The notes beneath the pieces are model-generated. The model saw only the letters and a program-made list of their open reading frames with translations. It was not told the DNA's origin and made no database searches. A DNA stretch of 64,000 bases from Eonycteris spelaea (lineage: Eukaryota > Chordata > Mammalia > Chiroptera > Pteropodidae). Within the stretch, counting starts at the first letter, position 1, and the number at the start of each line of letters is the position of its first letter. A program made the position numbers and the translations under genes. The stretch covers positions 2,046,001 to 2,110,000 of the forward strand of contig PUFA01000034.1 in NCBI GenBank assembly GCA_003508835.1, in the 5' to 3' direction. Of this stretch, positions 53,041 to 64,000 are shown one piece after another.

Positions 53041-53218
53041 GTGCCCTTCAGGGTGACGTACCCCCAGCTGCAGGGCATGCTGGCGGCCGAGCAGGTGACT
53101 CTCAGCCATCAGCCTGAGCAGGACGGACAGGACAACGTTCCATCAGCTGAAAAGAGCCTCCTCCGGTCATACCCCAGGAAGGGCTGCAGGCATGGCCGGC
53201 CTGCCCAGAGCAAAAAGA

Positions 53219-53236
53219 CTCCCCCCCCCCCCCCCC
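53219..53236 (+). repeat. Poly-C run
   Basis: Long run of C within 53219-53236; the exact length is likely variable and error-prone. Confidence 0.95.
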
Positions 53237-54344
53237 ATCCTAATTCCCGTGCTCTGCAGGGCCAGCTCAGGCCCAGCATTCCCGGGGGGTCAGCTGAGGC
53301 TTCACGGGGAGACACACAGCCTCCCCGCTGTGTTCCCTTTCCTGGAGCTTGCCTTTTCCTCCACGTACATTATTATCTATTGAAACTTAATTCAACATGT
53401 TTGAGGAATAAATGCAATCTTTCAGTATTGTAGTTGATCCAAAACGAACGTGACTGTGAGGACAACATCACAGAATGAAATGAGGACGGGGAAATGCCGC
53501 ACGAGGTAAACACGCGTGGCTGCCTCAACGCGGGAGGAAGAACTGTGTCTTCGTGATACAATCTTGCCCCGCAAATGGTCGTCCAAGAAGGCAGCCGCGG
53601 TAGCCCTACCGGTGGTTAAGTCGAAGCTTTGTTATGAAACGTAGATGAGAAAGAATCAAATACGATTCGACACTGACGTGAAAATAGGGGAGAAAGTTTC
53701 GGCTCAACAGTGTTCTCTAGAAAATGGACCGAGGGTTTCAGTGCTTGGGTGTTCACCTAGGAGTGGAATTGGGGGGTCATATAAACGTAGGGAGGAAGCG
53801 AGAGAATTAAAATGTTAAATTAAGCTGCATTCGCAGACGGCAATATGCTGGTCAGCCTGCAGCCAGGCCAGGAGGGCGCCTTCAGAACAAAGGGAGGCTG
53901 GGATTGCAAAGAACTCATTTCGCCACGCGGTGCAGGGGAAAGGGGAAAAACAGTCTTTAAGTGGCTGCCCTACACCAACGAAATTGTTCATTCCCTATGG
54001 CTAACACCATGGGGAACCTATGGGTTAAAGGCTGGGAACCCCAGCTGGCCTTCCCCTTCCGCTTCGTCACTGTAGGTCCATATCAAAGGAAATGGGAACT
54101 CAAGAATGACATATAAACTGAACTCCCTGAACACTCGGGGTCCCTCTCACTCTCTGCCTCTGAGAGGAGACCACACTGTGTCGGAGTGTGACCCCTTTTC
54201 TGATAAAGGTTCCTTTTGACGCTGACTTTGGCGTGTGCATTGAATTCTTCCCACGCTCTCTGCCAAAGGACCCTCTTCTCCTCTCGTGGGGCTCGGGGCT
54301 TGATCTCCCTCAACTCGTCACTCTCCCTCGGGGAAATCTGCCCT

Positions 54345-54565
54345 GCCTTGCAGCAATATGGTAATTCTATGTTTAACTTTTTAAGGAGCTGTCAGACTGT
54401 TTGCACCTGTGCTGTGGCTCCCTCCGCATCCTCCTCAACTCTGGTTAGTGTCTTTTCCATAACAGCCACCCTGGCAGGTGTGAAGTGGTCGGCTCACTGC
54501 TGTTTTGATTTGCATTTCCCTGCTGACTAGGGATGCTGGGCATCTTTGCAGGTGCTTATTGGCCG
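54345..54565 (-). repeat. L1 fragment, antisense
   Basis: 'ctatgtttaactttttaagg', 'tgctgttttgatttgcattt' and 'ccctgctgactagggatgctg' follow an antisense L1. Confidence 0.7.
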
Positions 54566-55010
54566 CCAGGAGTTGGATTTGAGCCTGGAGGCCATGGGAA
54601 GATTTCAGACGTGTTTAGGCAAGGAAATGATCTAACCTAATTTATTTTTGAGAAAGTCCCTTTTTGGGCTTTAGAAGGTGAGTCTATTGCAATTTTCCAA
54701 GCGAGATCAAATAAAAGCCTGGAGAAGCAGAAACAGTGATGACTGAGAGGGAAGCCTGGCTCCCAGAGATGGAAATAGCAGAGTTCCTATGACTTGGAGG
54801 ACTAATTAGGGAGGATTGAGAATGCCTGAAGTTAAGGTATTCTAAAATCGATTTCCGGAACACCTGTGATTATTTGCAGATTCCTCCTTCAGACTCTGAT
54901 CACCTTTATGGTGGGGACAAATTTGTTTATTCACATAGTAAAGACTTATTGTGGTCCTACCTTGTGCTCTTCATTGTTCTAGGAGCGTGGGATGCTTTGT
55001 GAAGAAAACA
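54540..55010 (+). repeat. Ancient repeat fragments
   Basis: 'gatctaacctaatttattttt', 'attgcaattttccaagcgag' and 54930-55010 'ttcattgttctaggagcgtg' resemble the long mammalian repeat seen at 6655. Orientation of the parts is uncertain. Confidence 0.35.
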
Positions 55011-55424
55011 CACTAACCCAGTCCCCAGGGGCTGCTTGTCTAAGTATTTGTCCCTTCTGTATTTAGAGCTGCAGCTGGCACAGGAGGGGAGGAGGGGAGG
55101 AAAAGGAGACCTCGGAGTCCATTCTAGAGGGCTCTTTTCTGGTCTCAGTGACTCAGTGCTGGCCCCCAATCACACACTCCCCAGCAATACCAATCCCCAA
55201 ATGTCTTCATAATAATAATAGCAAACTCTTAAGTCACCTTTACCAAGTGCTGGATACTCTTTAAGCCCGTGCAACGCTGCCTCTGAGGGGAGTTCTGGAA
55301 AACGCCACCCTCTTGCACCTTACTGCATTTCCTGTGCTGCTTCAGCACCTCGGGTAGGTGGCGGGCCGGCCTGGACCCCACTCTACTGCACACAAGGCAG
55401 CTTCAGACTGAAGTAGGAGTAAAA

Positions 55425-55530
55425 AATTAGATTCTGGTCCTAGGTCCACTCCCAACAGGTTGTGTATCTTTGGGCAACGACTGCCTCCCTGAGGTCCTTC
55501 TCCCCGCCTGGCAAAGGGGTGGCCGTGCAG
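55425..55530 (+). repeat. MIR fragment
   Basis: 'gttgtgtatctttgggcaac' with 'tccccgcctggcaaagggg' matches the MIR core. Confidence 0.5.
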
Positions 55531-58500
55531 GTGCCGCATCCCCAGTGTAAGGAAGAGCTGGGACCTGACCCCGTGGGGAGGCTGGACAGGCGCCTCGGCA
55601 CGACCCAGTTTCACACCGCAGCACCCAGGCAATCAGAGAGATGACAACGTCAGCTTGAACCACGAGAAAATGCCACTTTCTAGGTCAAAAATGGTTGAAC
55701 AGGAACAACTTCAGAAGGTCCCACTTAAGGCTGCCCGCGGCTGACGTACATGGCTTGCAGTCTTGTGGGTGCCAAGCCCGGAGGGCAGCGTCTCACGCCA
55801 GGAAGCCCCCTTCTGCCCACTCGGCCCTCAAGGCCGGCTTTAGTGCTCACATCTCAGATGTGGGGAGACGGAGAAGTGAGTCAGGGCGGCAGTGGGCGAC
55901 TTCCTGGAGCTGGGGGAGGTGGGCGGATCTGGGCCTGGATCTGCCTGATCCCAAGGCCCGCGCCCCTAAGTGCTGGGCCCTCCCTCTGCCACACCTGCAC
56001 CTGGGACTTGAAATTCCGGAAGCTTCTTCACAACAGGCAAGCAGTGGGGGGCCGTCCCCATCCCGTGCCCCTTGTCTCTCTCCTGCTGGGAGCACAACCT
56101 TGTTGCTGGCAACCCCTTGCCCACTTCAGGAAGAGGCGATGGCAGTTCACAGATATGCGCCGAACACCTTCCTCGTGCTGGGAAACAGGCGTACAGCCAA
56201 GCCCTGCCCCGCGGGGGCCATCATGACAAGCGAGGGCCAGCGATTCCGGGAAGCCAGAAAGAGGCGCCCTTCTCAGCTGTCCCCAGCGGAGCGGCCCTTG
56301 TTCTGGGGACCAGTTCTGGGTGGAACACTGGCCTGTTGGCTACCACGCTGGAATGACGCCATCTCTCCGAAGAGCCAGCAGCTGCCCGCGTCTGGTCTGC
56401 CAGCGGCCACGAGCGAAGCAAGCGTGTGGGGCAGTGAGCCCGACGCTCGGGCGGCCTCTTCCCCCAAGAAACCCCCGCTTCCAGGGGCTCCGTCACTCGG
56501 CTTGGGCCCGTGTCTTTGCTGGGATCCCCACCCCGAGCTGAGATGAGCTCTCTCCACTCCCACGCCTGGAGTGGAGAGACACAGGACCTCCGAGCCTCCT
56601 TCCGGAAGTTTCCGACCAGCAATAACCTAAGGCCTTCTCCCCACACTCCCCGTCCCGCGTGTCCTCTGCGCACCCCAACAACAGAGTGGGTGCCATGTCA
56701 GGAGGCCGTGAGCTGGCATGCTTTTAAGAAATGCCACCATCTGAGGCGTTCTCAGGCACCACCCCCCATAACCACCTGGCACAGAAAAACCCTTGTTTAT
56801 GTCAACAAAAGAAAGGGCGGGTCACGCCCGAGAGACGCCGTACCTCAAGGAGAGAGAGTCCCCAGTTGGAGCCCGGGGCCTGGGTGGCGAGTCAGGCTTG
56901 TGAGCAGAGGCAGTGGGAACCCAGCTTCCAGAAGAACAGTGTGGCTCCTGCCCTCCGAGTCTCATGGCCTCGCTGATGGACCCGCGCCTGTAAACACCCA
57001 GGGAGGCCCTGACGTCTGCCGCCCACTCGTCACCGACCGCTCCAGGGTGGTGTCCCCATACGGGCCCAGCCCTGGCCCACTTAGGGTGCTGCCTCTCATT
57101 AGCCGGGAGGGAGTGTGTCCAGCTGTCTACACAGTCGTGCTGAATCAGAGTGAGCCACAGGCAGCCTGAGTCAAGCGGGTCTCGTTAATGGGTGCTGTGG
57201 GCAAAGCGTGTGCCCATCCAGGAACTGACGTCCCGCGCCTGGTAGAGCCTGAGCACAGGACGGGCTGGAGCCACCAGGACTCAGCTTCTCCTCTGGCTCT
57301 GCCAGGGTCAGCCGGGTGAGCGGGGCAACTTTCTTGATCTCTTGGCGTTGCAGGAAGCGACCCCCGCCGGAGGAATTCGGGCGCTCAGACAACTTTGTCA
57401 GAGGAAGGAGAATTGAATGCCGGCGGAGCATGTGGAGCATTCGACAGCCCCAAAGCACGAGCTCCCCTTGGCTAGATTTCGTACAGCTTGTGCACCCTCG
57501 GCGTGTCCGTGCAAGGGGCGCGTGATTCCTTTGTCCGAGGTTTCATGTGTGTCTCATGACTCGGGATGGGAGGGGGAGCTTCGGGTCGGGGAAAGTTCCA
57601 GACCACTGGGCTTACGGGTCATGTGTTTCGTAGAACCGGTGACCTTGGCATTATCAGCATTATTAGTGGATTCTTGAACGGAGAGACGGGACCCGCTCAG
57701 CGGATTCCTATCCAAAGGCTGAGCTCCAATTGTAACATAACAAGCAGTTTGACACAGTCTTGTTATTCCTACACAGCTACAGAGATAAGGAAGAACATTA
57801 GCTGGTTGGTAAGCCGTCGATCAGCAGGTGTGAGCTGGAGAGTCCTTGAGGTAGAGGAGGGGACGCACGTTAGCTGAAGAGCAGTGGGCGGAATGGGGGG
57901 AGAGCAGCTTTGACCTGCTGAGCGGGTCATTTCTGCAGGCCCTCTCCTTTGCATTGCTTCAGATGCCTCCTCCCCTCTCTCACTGGGACCCCGGCTTCCT
58001 CCTCCTCCGAATAGGGGGGCGATAGGCTCCAAGCTGCATGGGAGCAGGCGACAGGACGCGTCTGCCACCACAACCCGGCTCTGAGACCGTTTCCGGGATT
58101 CCATCAGGACTCACTGATTGAGCGAATGGGCGACCCTGCCTCTCCAGGCGAGGATTCAGGCAACCCATTTAAATCTCTTAAAGCAGCATCCGGCACACAG
58201 CACACAGCGGAGACTCACCTGGACACGAGTCCATTTCCTCTGGGCCCACCACGACATGCATAACCACCATGGACCATCCACAGGCTCGGAGCGCTCTCCC
58301 AGGGAGACGAGTCAGGCACCAGCGGCACAGCCAGACATGTCACCCATCTCGCCCCAGTCCGCCGCCAGTGTGGGTGAGGCTGCAGGAGCCGGAAGGGTCA
58401 GAAGGTAGTTCTGTTCAGTTCACAATGCACTTCTCTTGGTCTAGAACCGGGGTGAGGGAGGTCCCCCTAACTTGTCTCCCTTCCTACAATTGAACTATCA

Positions 58501-59019
58501 AAAGCAGGATGCAAGACGGCATATGCGGAAGTATCCCACTTTTGTCAAATGGCCATAGTCTGTACTCAGAAATCTATATTAAGAATAAACAAAAATTATA
58601 TCAAAACATGGATTGCTGTACCCCCAAAACTTAGCATGGCGCCTGGAATAAAAATAGACATTTAGTAGCTATTGAACGTAGAATGAATAAATAAATAATA
58701 TCAGTAACCAGTTTTAACGAGTGGGATTACAAATGATGCTTATTTACTTTCTGTGCTCTTCCCAGGCTCGTATGATTTGAATATGAGTTTTAAAAGGCAT
58801 TATTTAAAAAACGATCATAAGTAGCATGATGACAGTCTTCAAAATGTGGTTTCAGAGTGCCTATTAACTGTGTCCTGGCCTGAGCATCAAGTGAGGAAAC
58901 ATGCTTACACAAGGGACCAGAGCTTATAAAAATGGGCTTGACTCTGCACAAAAATTTAACTTACATTTGACGCCAAAGGATCAAATGATTAAGTGATCAA
59001 AAACATTCACTGAACACAT

Positions 59020-59400
59020 CCTATGTAGCCCACGCCATACTTACTTGGGGAGGAGGAGAGAAAGATCATGGATAAGGTCCCAGAGCTCTCCGCACTTATT
59101 ATTTATGCCGGGGGGGGGGGTAGGGGGGAGACGAACACACAGGAACAGGAGCCAGCAAAGGCAGGGACCTGGTGGCGGGAGGTGGACTGTGATGGTGACA
59201 GTGAATAAGAACAAGAGGAAGTGGGGAGAACAGGGAGAGCCAGGAAGACTTCCTGGAGGAGGGCGTATGACCTGGGCTAGGCCAGGGAGAAAAGAGAAAT
59301 GTGCAAAGCACAGAGAGAACATTTTAGCAGGAGAGCACAGGGCCCAGCACATAGTGGGTGCTCAGTTTGAGTCTGAGAAGTGAGGGAATGGAACAGTGCC
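59020..59400 (+). repeat. Ancient repeat, family as at 6655, with a poly-G run
   Basis: 'cactgaacacatcctatgtag', 'gaagacttcctggaggaggg' and 'cccagcacatagtgggtgctc' give the order. A G-run at about 59109-59118 interrupts it. Confidence 0.4.
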
Positions 59401-59814
59401 TGGACAGCTAGGATCGCCATCACTACTCTGAAAGTAATACGTTTTTTCTCTGATGGTTTTTATGTTTTTTTTTTTTTTTTTTATCTATGATGTTCTGTAG
59501 TTCAACTATGGGTCATCCAGGTGTGAACTCATTTTAATGTACCTTGCCTAAGACTCAGCATGCTTTTTCAAATATAAACATATATTTGTTTTCTTGATTT
59601 GTTCTCCAGATGTCTTTTGACTTATTTTTTACGTTTTTCATCTCTTTGTCTCCTGGAGCTTCATTCTGGGTGATTTTCTCCAATATATATCTTCCCAATT
59701 ACTAAATCTAAAGTTGCGTCTAGGAGTTTTTTAACACGAACAATTTTTTTTCTACGATATCTATTTAGTTCTTCTTTGAATTAACTTTTAAAACATTAAT
59801 TTCCTCAGCACTAA

Positions 59815-60305
59815 AAAGCAATGAGCTATTAAGCCATGTAAAACCCTTGGAGCACCTGAAATGCCAATCAGTCAGTGTAAGTAGCTAGTGTGAACAGGCT
59901 AGATGCTGCCTGATTCCAACTGCATGACATTCTGGAAAAGGCAAAACTATGGAAACAGCGAAATGATCAGCGGTTTCCAGGGGCTTGGGAATGAGAGGGA
60001 AACAGACGAAGCACAGAGTACTTTTAGGACAGTGAATGATAGCCACGTGCCATTATACATCTGTCCAAACCCATAGAGCATACAACACCAGGAGTGAACC
60101 GTAATGTGAGCTATGGATTCGGGTGATTGCAACGTGTCGATGCAGGCTCATCAGCTACAGCAACTTTACCCTCTGGCGGGAATGTTGATAGTTGGGGAGG
60201 TGTGTGTGGGGGGGGGGGTACATGAGAAATCTGTACCTTACCCTCCATTTTGCTGTGAACCTAAAAGTGCTCTAAAAAATAAGTCTTAAATTATTAAAAA
60301 CAGTT
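59815..60305 (+). repeat. L1M (MC/MD-type) 3' end, sense
   Basis: 'ctgattccaactgcatgacat', 'ggcaaaactatggaaacagc', 'gcggtttccaggggcttgg', 'acccatagagcatacaacacc', 'gatgcaggctcatcag' and 'gctgtgaacctaaaagtgctc' follow the L1M 3' UTR almost without gaps. Confidence 0.87.
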
Positions 60306-61094
60306 TCCTATGCTTATTTTGTAGATTTTACTCCTTTATCTCTTTAAGCACCGAAACATAACTTATTTTTTTGTCTTTTTTTAATATTATTCCATTGTTT
60401 CTACTTCCCCAGGTGTCAACGCTTCTATTTTTGTGGGGCTCTTTTTCTTCTTATTCCTCAAATGCTTTATAATTTGTTATAATACTATTTTAATAATTTA
60501 TATTTATTTATGTTTTTATATTGGTCTTCCTCAAATGGCTTATAATTCTGTGTGTGTGAGCTCATCTTGCACAGCAATTACAGAAGTGTGTGGTAGGAGG
60601 TGTTACCACTAGTGCCCAGACCTCCCCACAGTTATCTCTACCTTAGTCTTAAGAGCTCATGCTTTCTCAACTTTCTCTCTCAGTTTCTACTATAGAAATT
60701 CTGAATCCCATGAGTGAAGAAAGTTTGGACCCCATGTATAAACCCAGCTTGGTCTCTGTTTTCTTGTAGGTGATTCTATTTCTGCCCATGACCAGACCTA
60801 GGACATTTTTAAACTTTTTAAATCATAATTCCCCTCCAAACTTCCTGCTGTGCTCAGGTACAAAGGCTTTGATTCTTGTTCCCACACAGCTATTAACTTA
60901 AAACAAACACATCCCCTGGCCATGTGTGTGACAGTCCCTGAAGGACCAGAGTAGATACAGGATGACCTAAGAATACCTATTCATTTATGGTACCTGGAGA
61001 TTTACCTTTCTTGCTCTTGAAATCAAATATGTATTTACATCGCATATATATAATACACATCTACATCTATATTCAGCCTTGCTGTATGTTCAGA

Positions 61095-61235
61095 AAATTT
61101 CATGTGACCTTGGGCAAGCTATTTAACCTCTGGATGTCTGGCTTTCTCATCATGAGACTATGATAAGATGATTAAACAAGTTAATTCATGTAAAGTGCTT
61201 AGAACCCAGCCTGACCCACAGGTGGTTCATGCTGC
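61095..61235 (+). repeat. MIR
   Basis: 'catgtgaccttgggcaagc', 'tatttaacctctggatg' and 'aattcatgtaaagtgcttag' are a clear MIR. Confidence 0.8.
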
Positions 61236-61554
61236 AGTCCAGTTCCTTTTCTTGACCAGGCCTGGTCTATAACCTTTATATATTTCAAATGCATTTTTTT
61301 TAAACAACCACGCAATTTCTTTAAAAAGTTCAATTATTTCTCTCCTCTCCCAATTTCCAACCTCAAACTCAACACAGGAAGTTATTAGATAATCTTAAGA
61401 GAAATTCTCTTACAATGAATTAAACTTAATATACTTGAATACGCGATTCCTGCCAATGAACAATTATAATAATCACTTTAAAAGAGTTGGTTTATGATTA
61501 TTAAGTCTATTAATGAGCTATCAAAAATGATCACCCAGAAAACATCACAAAAGC

Positions 61555-61925
61555 CTCTGGTCAAGGGCTTCTCCATTCAGGCTGCTATGACAAGATGCCA
61601 CAGACTGGGGGCGCTTCTAAACCCTAGAAATTCATTCCTCACAGCCCCGGAGGCTGGGGAGTTCAAGATCAAGCACCTGATGGATTCAGTACCTGGTGAG
61701 AGCCCACCTCCTGGTTCATAGAGGTCTTGTTCCCTGTGTCCTCACACAGCAGGAGGGGCAAGGGAGCTCTCTGGGGTCTCTGGTGCCACTCACGAGGGGT
61801 CTGCCTTCAGAAGCTGCCCACCTCCTGCAGGGCCTGCCTCATAGTATCGTCGCCGTGGGGGTCAGGTTTCAACATATGCATTTTCAGGGGACACAAACCT
61901 TCAGTTTACGGCACTCGGTTTCATC
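61555..61925 (-). repeat. MLT1/MaLR-type LTR, antisense
   Basis: 'caggctgctatgacaagatg', 'attcattcctcacagcccc', 'ggctggggagttcaagatc', 'ggtgagagcccacctcctgg', 'gggagctctctggggtctc' and 'gtcaggtttcaacatatgc' give the complete inverted LTR. Confidence 0.8.
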
Positions 61926-62077
61926 CCAGAATATTTCGATAGCCGAAAAGTAGACAATTGTTAAAAGAATGAAGGACTTCAAGATGTGTTAAATTGGAAA
62001 ACTGTTAAGACGATAGATACCAAACAGTACATATATGCTGTGGTTTTGCCTAAATAAAACAAAAAATATAGGTATGG

Positions 62078-62128
62078 GTGTGTGAGAGAGAGACAGAGAC
62101 AGAGACACAGAGAGACATAGAGAGATTA
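62078..62128 (+). repeat. (GA)n/(GACA)n low-complexity tract
   Basis: Purine-rich GA and GACA units over about 50 bases. Confidence 0.85.
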
Positions 62129-63246
62129 TGCATAGAGAAAATATTCCTAGAACACTCATGAAACTGTTAACAGAGATTATGTAAAGTGTTTTGAGCAAGA
62201 GAATGACAAGTTCAGGACTGTGTCAGCAGAGTCACATCGAGTGGGATGGGGTGGGAAGGATTGGAGACAAGTAAGAAGGAATGAATCCACATCTGTTTAA
62301 AGGACATTGCTGTGGTCCAGGTTAGAGCTGCTTGGGGCCTATTCTGAAGCAGAGATGGTGTGGAGGAGAAAAAAAGAAATGAGATTCCCTCTCGGGGTGC
62401 TCCCAATGGCACCCCCAGGCCCTAGCACAGTACCTACACTTTACTAGGTGCTCAACAAACATACAAAGTAAATGGTCTCCCGCAAGAAAGGCTTAGAATT
62501 CCAGCTTCCAGAAATCTCCAGTCCTCGGAGCATCTCAGGACTCCAGGACCTCGTCACTCTCTTCTCAGAGTTCACTCGCCCAGCCCTGGGCCGGGGTCGG
62601 GAGATGGGGTCCACAGGCAGGTGTGGCTTGGCACATGTTCTCCTCATGCCCCTTCTGGCCTGGCCCTGCACACCTGGAGAGTGGGACCAGTTCCTCCTCT
62701 GCCCACGGCCCTCGCTGCACCAGGCACCCCCACAGTCTGCTGTACTGCAGGCCCAGCTCGAGCTGGGCCCTGTGTGCGGGTGGCAGGAGGGGTGGGTGTC
62801 TCCAAAAAGCTGTGGGTCCCGCTTCCTTCAGGGGCTAAAGGGAGCCAGGAAGAGGACTGATGAGAACGAGGGAAAGAGAGTCAAGGAAAGCAGATCTAAC
62901 CCCACACACGTGCACACACGCATGCACACTACCATCACCCTTTGCACGGAGCACGCACTTAAAATAGGCTTAGTTAATGCGTGAGACAAAGAGAGGAGAG
63001 TGAGCAGGAAGACAAAGGAACCTCAGGGGAGCGGCGCGTGAGGGCCAGATGAAAGAAAGGGAGTCCACGCTCCTGAAGAACAGAGCATTCGGTGGGCAAC
63101 CCCGCCCCAAGCCCTCTGTGCGAAAGCTCAACCAGGAGCCTTCGGCGAGGGGGCAGGGCACAGGGAAGGAGAGGAACTGTGTTTATCCTGGTATCTTCTG
63201 GCCTAATGTGGGGTCTCTGGCTTATAGTGTCCTGATCAAATGCTTA

Positions 63247-63330
63247 TTGGCTGGCTGGCTGGCTGGCTGGATGGATGGATGGATGGATGGGTGGATGGAC
63301 AAATAGAAAGATAGACAGATGGCTATGTAG
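63247..63330 (+). repeat. (GGCT)n/(GGAT)n tetranucleotide repeat
   Basis: GGCT copies switch to GGAT copies, then decay into GATA/GACA-like text. Confidence 0.95.
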
Positions 63331-63384
63331 ATGGACAGTGGATGAATAAGAGACTACTTCTATCTGGCTTTCAGAGGTAAACCT

Positions 63385-63905
63385 GAAACCACTGTTTTAT
63401 GGCGATCAGACGGCTGTGATCGACAGCTTTCAAACACGGGCCCTCGGTGACCCCTGCCTCCCAGTGGTCAGGCCTTTGTGTAACCCCCTACCTTTGAGTG
63501 TAGGCCAACCTGACGACTTCCTCCTCATGAGGGGAATACAGCAAAAGTGATGGGTGTGATCTCCATCTTCCTCGCACGCCTCGGTGGCGGGCTGCCACAG
63601 AGGAGGAGCTTATGTGGCAGCCACAGGCCGAGAGCCGCTGAGGAGCCAAGGCCGCGGTCAGACAGCGCACAGGGACCTGAGTGTGGTCAACGAGCTCGCG
63701 AGCGTGGACGGGGCCCCTTCCCCCGCATTGCTGCGAGACGTGGCCCCAGCCCCGCGGCGGAGCCCATGAGCGGCCCTGGGCAGAGAGCCCGTCCAGGCCG
63801 TGCCCGGTTCCTGACCCGTGCAAACAGTGGGTAGCAAAGCTGTGCTGTTTGAAGCCACCAAGTTTGGGGTTGATTTGCTGCCAGCGATCACAGCTAACAC
63901 GATGG
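63385..63905 (+). repeat. LTR remnant (MaLR/ERVL type), sense, very CpG-rich
   Basis: 'cagtggtcaggcctttgtgt', 'aaccccctacctttgagtg', 'gctgtgctgtttgaagccac' and 'aagtttggggttgatttgctg' follow the end regions of a common old LTR. The middle has an extreme density of CpG. Confidence 0.55.
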
Positions 63906-64000
63906 CTGATTTACGTTTAACGTAAAAACGGAAGACCTTCTGGCAAATAAACTTGGCAAATGATGGTAGTGGTTAAGAGCCCAGATTTTTACCTGGGTCT

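Noticed and set aside
53025..53045. Possible carnivore SINE fragment ('cacccaggtgccc')
   Set aside because: Only about 13 bases match and neither a tRNA-like body nor a CT-rich tail follows.

Overview
This is a piece of a eutherian mammal chromosome, probably from a laurasiatherian, though I cannot name the species. The evidence is two recognisable mammalian genes with ordinary GT-AG introns, set in a background of ancient mammalian repeats (L1M, L2, MIR, MER5 and MaLR-type LTRs). I saw no Alu, B1/B2, carnivore SINEC, ruminant Bov, pig PRE or horse ERE copy.

Both genes lie on the minus strand and are transcribed from high to low coordinates. NEU2 (cytosolic sialidase) has coding exons at 51049-50849 and 49564-48677. 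About 17.5 kb downstream is the 5' end of INPP5D (SHIP1, the hematopoietic inositol 5-phosphatase). Its start codon exon is at 31105-30972 and its second coding exon at 16211-16148; the rest of the gene lies beyond position 1. The order NEU2 then INPP5D, head to tail, matches the human 2q37 locus, where NGEF lies on the far side of NEU2. NGEF exons were not recognised here and should lie beyond position 64000.

Layout: 1-16147 is INPP5D intron 2 (incomplete). 16148-16211 is exon 2. 16212-30971 is intron 1. 30972-31105 is exon 1, with a GC-rich promoter above it carrying two ETS/PU.1-type sites. 31451-48629 is the gap between the genes. 48630-51054 is NEU2. 51055-64000 is upstream flank, including a retroviral-type LTR pointing towards NEU2.

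Three points stand out. First, NEU2 keeps all its catalytic residues, but three small deletions within about 48 bp scramble the C-terminus and cause an early stop, so it is probably a dying gene, or the assembly is wrong there. Second, many very old, dead repeats are rich in CpG, the reverse of normal decay. This suggests long-lasting GC-biased gene conversion or lack of germline methylation. Third, an LTR in the same orientation sits about 0.7 kb upstream of the NEU2 start exon, which has a splice acceptor 5 bases before its ATG, so an LTR-derived first exon is possible. The two genes do not form a pathway: one removes sialic acid from glycoconjugates in the cytosol and the other removes the 5-phosphate of PtdIns(3,4,5)P3 at the membrane of blood cells.
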